Source: JACCZR01 sp035296565
GTDB lineage: Bacteria; Actinomycetota; Thermoleophilia; Solirubrobacterales; Thermoleophilaceae
Length of the DNA: 64,000 nucleotides
Assembly: GCA_035296565.1 (NCBI GenBank)
Contig: DATHAQ010000015.1
Span: forward strand, 1-64,000
Direction: 5' to 3'
The position numbers and the translations under genes are program-made. Below, one piece after another: positions 61,102 through 64,000 of the stretch. The notes under the pieces were generated by a model that did not search any database, was not told the DNA's origin, and was given only the letters and a program-made list of their open reading frames with translations. The first letter of the stretch is position 1. Every line of letters begins with the position of its first letter.

Positions 61102-61797
61102 CTAGCCAGCGGCCGCGAGGCGCTCGCGAGCCTGGCGGCGTGCCGCCTCGCCGGCGTCCTGTTCGGCTCCGGCCTGGAGCCGCGGCTCCGCCCGGCGGGC
61201 CTGGTCCTCCGCCCGGGCCTGAGCCCGCTCGCCTGCTCGCTCGCGCGCGAGGGCGCGGGCGCGGCGCGCGGCGGCGGCGCGGGCCGGGGGGCCCCCGCGG
61301 CGGTCGGCGTCCAAGCGCGCGCCGGAGCGCGCGCGGGTGATCGCCCGGCGCTCGGCCGAGCGCGCGTCGGCGCCGGGCGCGCAGGCCCGCGCCCGCCCGC
61401 GCACGCGCACGCTCGCCCTGGCGCCGGCCTCGGCGGTCAGCGACGCGCGCGCGACGCCCCGGCGGGTCGCCGTGGCGGTCACGGTCACGCTCCCGGCTTC
61501 GCTGCGCTCGGTAGCGGTCTCGGACGCCGTGACCGCCACCGGCTTGCGAGCGGTCACCGTGGCGCTGGCGCGGGCGCTGCGCGTGACCCGAAAGCGCCCG
61601 GCGCGGCGCACGCAGCGAACGACCCCGTCGCCGTCGCCGCCCCCGGCGCCGGGGTCGGGGTCACGCCCGCGCTCGCCGCCGCCGGTCAGCCCGCCGGCGA
61701 CGGCCACCGCGATCAGCACCACGAAGCCGATCGCCGTCAGGCCGATGGCCAGCGACGGACGTGCGCCGGAGCGCAGACGGTCGAGCGGCCCCGGCAA
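61102..61797 (-). CDS. Membrane-anchored Arg/Ala-rich coiled-coil protein
   Basis: The TTG-initiated protein of 231 residues has a membrane anchor at about 18-36 (AIGLTAIGFVVLIAVAVAGG), a Gly/Asp spacer and a region that reads as a beta domain with one cysteine pair (VVRCVRRAGRF, VTVTATATRRGVARA). It ends in a very Ala/Arg/Glu-rich helix (about 150-231, RAAAARRARALARERAGERA) that should form a coiled coil. I do not recognise the family, and the low-complexity tail makes reading-frame choice less certain; an opposite-strand frame also exists. It starts 3 bases after the GH15 stop, which favours the minus-strand gene. Confidence 0.55.
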   Translation of the reverse strand: MPGPLDRLRSGARPSLAIGLTAIGFVVLIAVAVAGGLTGGGERGRDPDPGAGGGDGDGVVRCVRRAGRFRVTRSARASATVTARKPVAVTASETATERSEAGSVTVTATATRRGVARASLTAEAGARASVRVRGRARACAPGADARSAERRAITRARSGARLDADRRGGPPARAAAARRARALARERAGERAQARAEDQARRAEPRLQAGAEQDAGEAARRQARERLAAAG

Positions 61798-61800
61798 GGG

Positions 61801-63738
61801 TCAGGAGATGTTCTCGGCGCGGGCGCGGGCGAGCTCCTGGCCCAACCCGAAGGTGCCCACCTCGAGCCCCTGGTCAGCCCGGATCACGTGCATCACCGCG
61901 TTGATCAGCGCCAGGTGGGTGAAGGCCTGGGGGAAGTTGCCCAGGTGGCGGCCCGAGCGGGCGTCGATCTCCTCGGCGTACAGCTGCAGCGAGTTGGCGT
62001 AGGAGAGCATTCGCTCGCACATGTCGCGCCCGCGGTCGAGCTCGCCGATCTCGACCAGCGCCGAGACCATCCAGAACGAGCAAATCGCGAAGGTGCCTTC
62101 CTCGCCGGAGAGGCCGTCGTCGGTCTCCTCGGTGCGGTAGCGCAGGATCATCCCGTCCTCGCTCAGCTCGTCGGCGATGGCCAGCACGGTCTTCTTGATG
62201 CGCTCGTCGCCGGGGTCCATGAAGCGCACGAGCGGCATCAGCAGCACCGACGCGTCGAGCGCGTCGGTGTCGTAGTGCTGGCAGAACACGCCGCGGTCGT
62301 CGAGCGCGTTCTCGCAGATGTCGTCCTTGATCTCGTCCGCCGCGTTCTGCCAGCGCTCGGCGAGATCCTGCTCGCCGCGCACCTCGGCCAGGCGCGCGCC
62401 GCGGTCGGCCGCCACCCAGCACATCAGCTTCGAGGAGGTGAAGTGCCTGGGCTCGCCTCGCACCTCCCAAATGCCGCGGTCGGGGTCGCGCCAATTGTCC
62501 AGCGCCGCCTCGACCTGCTTGGTGAGGATCGGCCAGATGCGCTCGGGCAGATGGTCGCGCGACTTGGTGTGCAGGTAGAACGAGTCGAGGATCGCGCCCC
62601 AGACGTCGTGCTGGTCCTGGTCGTGAGCGCCGTTGCCGACGCGCACCGGCTTGGCGCCGTCGTAGCCGGAGAGGTGGTCGAGCGTCTCCTCGGGCAGATC
62701 GTGCTCACCGTCGATGCCGTACATGATCTGGAGCTGGGACTCCTCGCTCTCGGCGACGTCGGCGATGAAGTAGAAGAAGTCGTTGGCCTCCCAGTCGAAC
62801 CCGAGCGTGTAGAGGCCCCAGAGCATGAAGGTCGCGTCGCGGATCCAGGTGTAGCGGTAGTCCCAGTTGCGCTCGCCGCCGGGGGACTCGGGCAGCGAGG
62901 TCGTCGCGGCGGCCACCAGCGCGCCCGTCGGCGCGTAGGACAGGCCCTTCAGCGTGAGGGCGCTGCGCTGCAGGTACGTCCGCCACGGATGGTCGGGGAA
63001 CTCGCCGTGGTCGAGCCAGTGCTGCCAGTGGTGAGCGGTCCAGACCAGGCGGTCGTAGGCGTCCTCGTAGGTCGTCGGCGCCGGGTGCTCGGACCAGGAG
63101 AGGGCGACGAACAGCGTGTCCCCCTCCTTCACCATCGTCCGCGCGGTCGCGCGCGGGCCCTCTATGCCCATGTTGAGGTCGGTGGTCAGCCGCAGCTGGA
63201 TCTCGCTCCCCTCGGCGGTGCACACCGCCTCGTGGTAGCCGGGGCCGTCGTAGCGCCACTCGCCGGGGGCGCGCCCGTAGTCGAACTGCGGCTCGCAGTC
63301 CATGTTGATCTGGACCTCTCCGTTCACGCAGCGCACCGTGCGGAGCAGCACGTGGTCGGCGTCGTAGTCGGTGGGCGAGCGCCGGTGGGTCGCCGAGCGG
63401 TCGTTCTCGTGGTGCCAGGGGCCGATGAGCAGCACGTCGCGGACGATGATCCAGCCGCCCTTGGTGCCCCAGCTGGTCTCGATCACCATCGTGCCCGGCA
63501 GATAGCGGCGGGCGGCGGGGACATCCACACCGTCGGGCCCGAGCCGAAAGCCGCCGGCGTCGCGGTCCAGAAGCGCGCCGAACACGCTCGGCGAGTCGAA
63601 CCGGGGCAGGCACAGCCACTCGACGTTCCCGTTGGGCGCCGTGAGCGCGCACGTCTCGCAGTCGGACAGGAAGCCGTAGTCGGCGATGGGCGGGAAGGCG
63701 TCAGCCCGCACCGGCTGGGCTCCCGGCACCTCCCTCAC
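61801..63738 (-). CDS. Glycoside hydrolase family 15 (glucoamylase/trehalase-like)
   Basis: The 645-residue protein begins with the GH15 N-terminal beta-sandwich (ADYGFLSDCETCALTAPNGN, FDSPSVFGALLDRDAGGF) and continues into an (alpha/alpha)6 barrel with GGERNWDYRYTWIRDATFML near 290. The catalytic-acid region is LSGEEGTFAICSFWMVSALV near 565. The layout (no starch-binding domain, WDYRYTWIRD motif) matches the actinobacterial GH15 group, which includes trehalases and glucoamylases. It is cytoplasmic, as no signal peptide is visible. The GTG at 63738 overlaps the stop of the 6-phosphogluconolactonase gene, so glucose release and the pentose phosphate pathway are probably co-expressed. Confidence 0.92.
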   Translation of the reverse strand: MREVPGAQPVRADAFPPIADYGFLSDCETCALTAPNGNVEWLCLPRFDSPSVFGALLDRDAGGFRLGPDGVDVPAARRYLPGTMVIETSWGTKGGWIIVRDVLLIGPWHHENDRSATHRRSPTDYDADHVLLRTVRCVNGEVQINMDCEPQFDYGRAPGEWRYDGPGYHEAVCTAEGSEIQLRLTTDLNMGIEGPRATARTMVKEGDTLFVALSWSEHPAPTTYEDAYDRLVWTAHHWQHWLDHGEFPDHPWRTYLQRSALTLKGLSYAPTGALVAAATTSLPESPGGERNWDYRYTWIRDATFMLWGLYTLGFDWEANDFFYFIADVAESEESQLQIMYGIDGEHDLPEETLDHLSGYDGAKPVRVGNGAHDQDQHDVWGAILDSFYLHTKSRDHLPERIWPILTKQVEAALDNWRDPDRGIWEVRGEPRHFTSSKLMCWVAADRGARLAEVRGEQDLAERWQNAADEIKDDICENALDDRGVFCQHYDTDALDASVLLMPLVRFMDPGDERIKKTVLAIADELSEDGMILRYRTEETDDGLSGEEGTFAICSFWMVSALVEIGELDRGRDMCERMLSYANSLQLYAEEIDARSGRHLGNFPQAFTHLALINAVMHVIRADQGLEVGTFGLGQELARARAENIS

Positions 63739-64000
63739 AGACGGCTCGCTGCCGCGGCGTCGCAGACGACCCTGGCGGAGTCGTTGCGCACCAGGCTCGA
63801 CGGGGCCGAGGGGTCGGGCTCGCCGAGAGCGCGCTGCAGCGCGTCGGCCTTGCCCTCGCCGGTCACCAGGAAGATCAGCTCGCGGGCGGCGTCGACGACC
63901 GGCAGGGTCAGCGTCACCCGAGGGACCAGGGGCTCCATCCCCGCCTCTAGCACGCCCACCACGTGCTCCTCGCGCTCGTCGAGGGAGGGCGAGCCGGGGA
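63735..64000 (-). CDS. pgl: 6-Phosphogluconolactonase, C-terminal part (cut by window)
   Basis: The frame is open to the window edge and the visible 87 residues (SPSLDEREEHVVGVLEAGME, PRVTLTLPVVDAARELIFLV, TGEGKADALQRAL) match the C-terminal half of the NagB-like SOL/DevB 6-phosphogluconolactonase. It hydrolyses 6-phosphoglucono-lactone in the oxidative pentose phosphate pathway. Its TGA overlaps the GTG of GH15 by 4 bases. The N-terminal part and any upstream zwf gene are outside the window. Confidence 0.88.
   Translation of the reverse strand, partial: PGSPSLDEREEHVVGVLEAGMEPLVPRVTLTLPVVDAARELIFLVTGEGKADALQRALGEPDPSAPSSLVRNDSARVVCDAAAASRL

Noticed and set aside
61740..61797. Sixth copy of the 40-base 5'-end repeat at the coiled-coil protein start
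   Set aside because: Only a 13-base stretch (CTGCGCTCCGGCG) matches. The rest does not align, so similarity may be chance although the position at a gene start is suggestive.
61337..62002. Plus-strand frame opposite the coiled-coil protein
   Set aside because: It runs into the antisense of GH15 and shows no domain. The minus frame has a clean membrane anchor and starts 3 bases after the GH15 stop.

Overview
The window is GC-rich throughout. It uses GTG and TTG starts freely, packs genes with 1- and 4-base stop/start overlaps, and often places TANNNT -10 boxes only 6-10 bases before a start codon, which suggests leaderless mRNAs. With the gene content (class II UvrA, MalT-like LuxR regulators, a ctaC-ctaD-ctaA-ctaB oxidase cluster, PduO adenosyltransferase, MTH1187 and SCO4226/DUF4242 proteins, several crotonases) this points to an Actinomycetota chromosome, most likely Thermoleophilia/Solirubrobacterales. 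The lineage is an inference from gene style, not from a marker gene. No phage, CRISPR or secretion locus was seen.

Layout. 0-3.3 kb: a UvrA2-like ABC ATPase cut by the window edge, a possible 31-residue membrane peptide and a small conserved protein. 3.3-12.1 kb: a phosphoketolase/acetate kinase module with a zinc alcohol dehydrogenase, a YkvA protein, a membrane-protein remnant, a large LuxR-type ATPase regulator and a DUF4242 protein. 12.2-16.7 kb: a membrane protein, a two-component system and a UDP-glucuronate decarboxylase-like epimerase. 16.6-19.0 kb: a tRNA-Arg locus with a perfect 37-base duplication of the tRNA 3' half enclosing one secreted-protein gene, and three broken genes around it. 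19-30.8 kb: an esterase, tRNA-Pro, a molybdopterin oxidoreductase with a cupin, DUF1015/PduO/OsmC, GNAT, NUDIX, sulfurtransferase, a zinc-finger anti-sigma-like protein and a kinase. 30.8-36.5 kb: an acyl-CoA degradation operon (ACAD, crotonase, TMEM175-like channel, HADH, MTH1187), opposed by a crotonase and its TetR regulator. 36.6-44.5 kb: a co-directional run with two different aconitases, a thioesterase, a crotonase, an MBL hydrolase and an EamA transporter. 44.5-55.4 kb: a PLP enzyme, a sugar-lactone oxidase-like flavoprotein, a large secreted amidohydrolase-like protein, TrxB, a flippase-like protein, PAP2, an SCP2/R2-like diiron fusion and an MBL hydrolase. 55.5-60.8 kb: a crotonase and cytochrome oxidase genes. 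60.8-64 kb: a Cys-rich mini-protein, an anchored coiled-coil protein, GH15 and the end of 6-phosphogluconolactonase.

How the genes work together. Sugar phosphates can be cleaved by phosphoketolase to acetyl phosphate, which acetate kinase converts to ATP and acetate. The GH15 hydrolase and 6-phosphogluconolactonase supply glucose and pentose-phosphate flux. Acyl-CoA dehydrogenase, crotonases and HADH feed acetyl-CoA to the TCA cycle (two aconitases), and electrons reach the aa3-type oxidase.

The least explained signals are (1) the tRNA-Arg attachment-site-like duplication around a 0.5 kb cargo, (2) a 40-base repeat present five times, always at the 5' end of a gene and in the same orientation as it, twice translated as an N-terminal VLGRPTPGLRSG segment, and (3) a family of five near-identical palindromes at gene 3' ends that look like shared bidirectional terminators.
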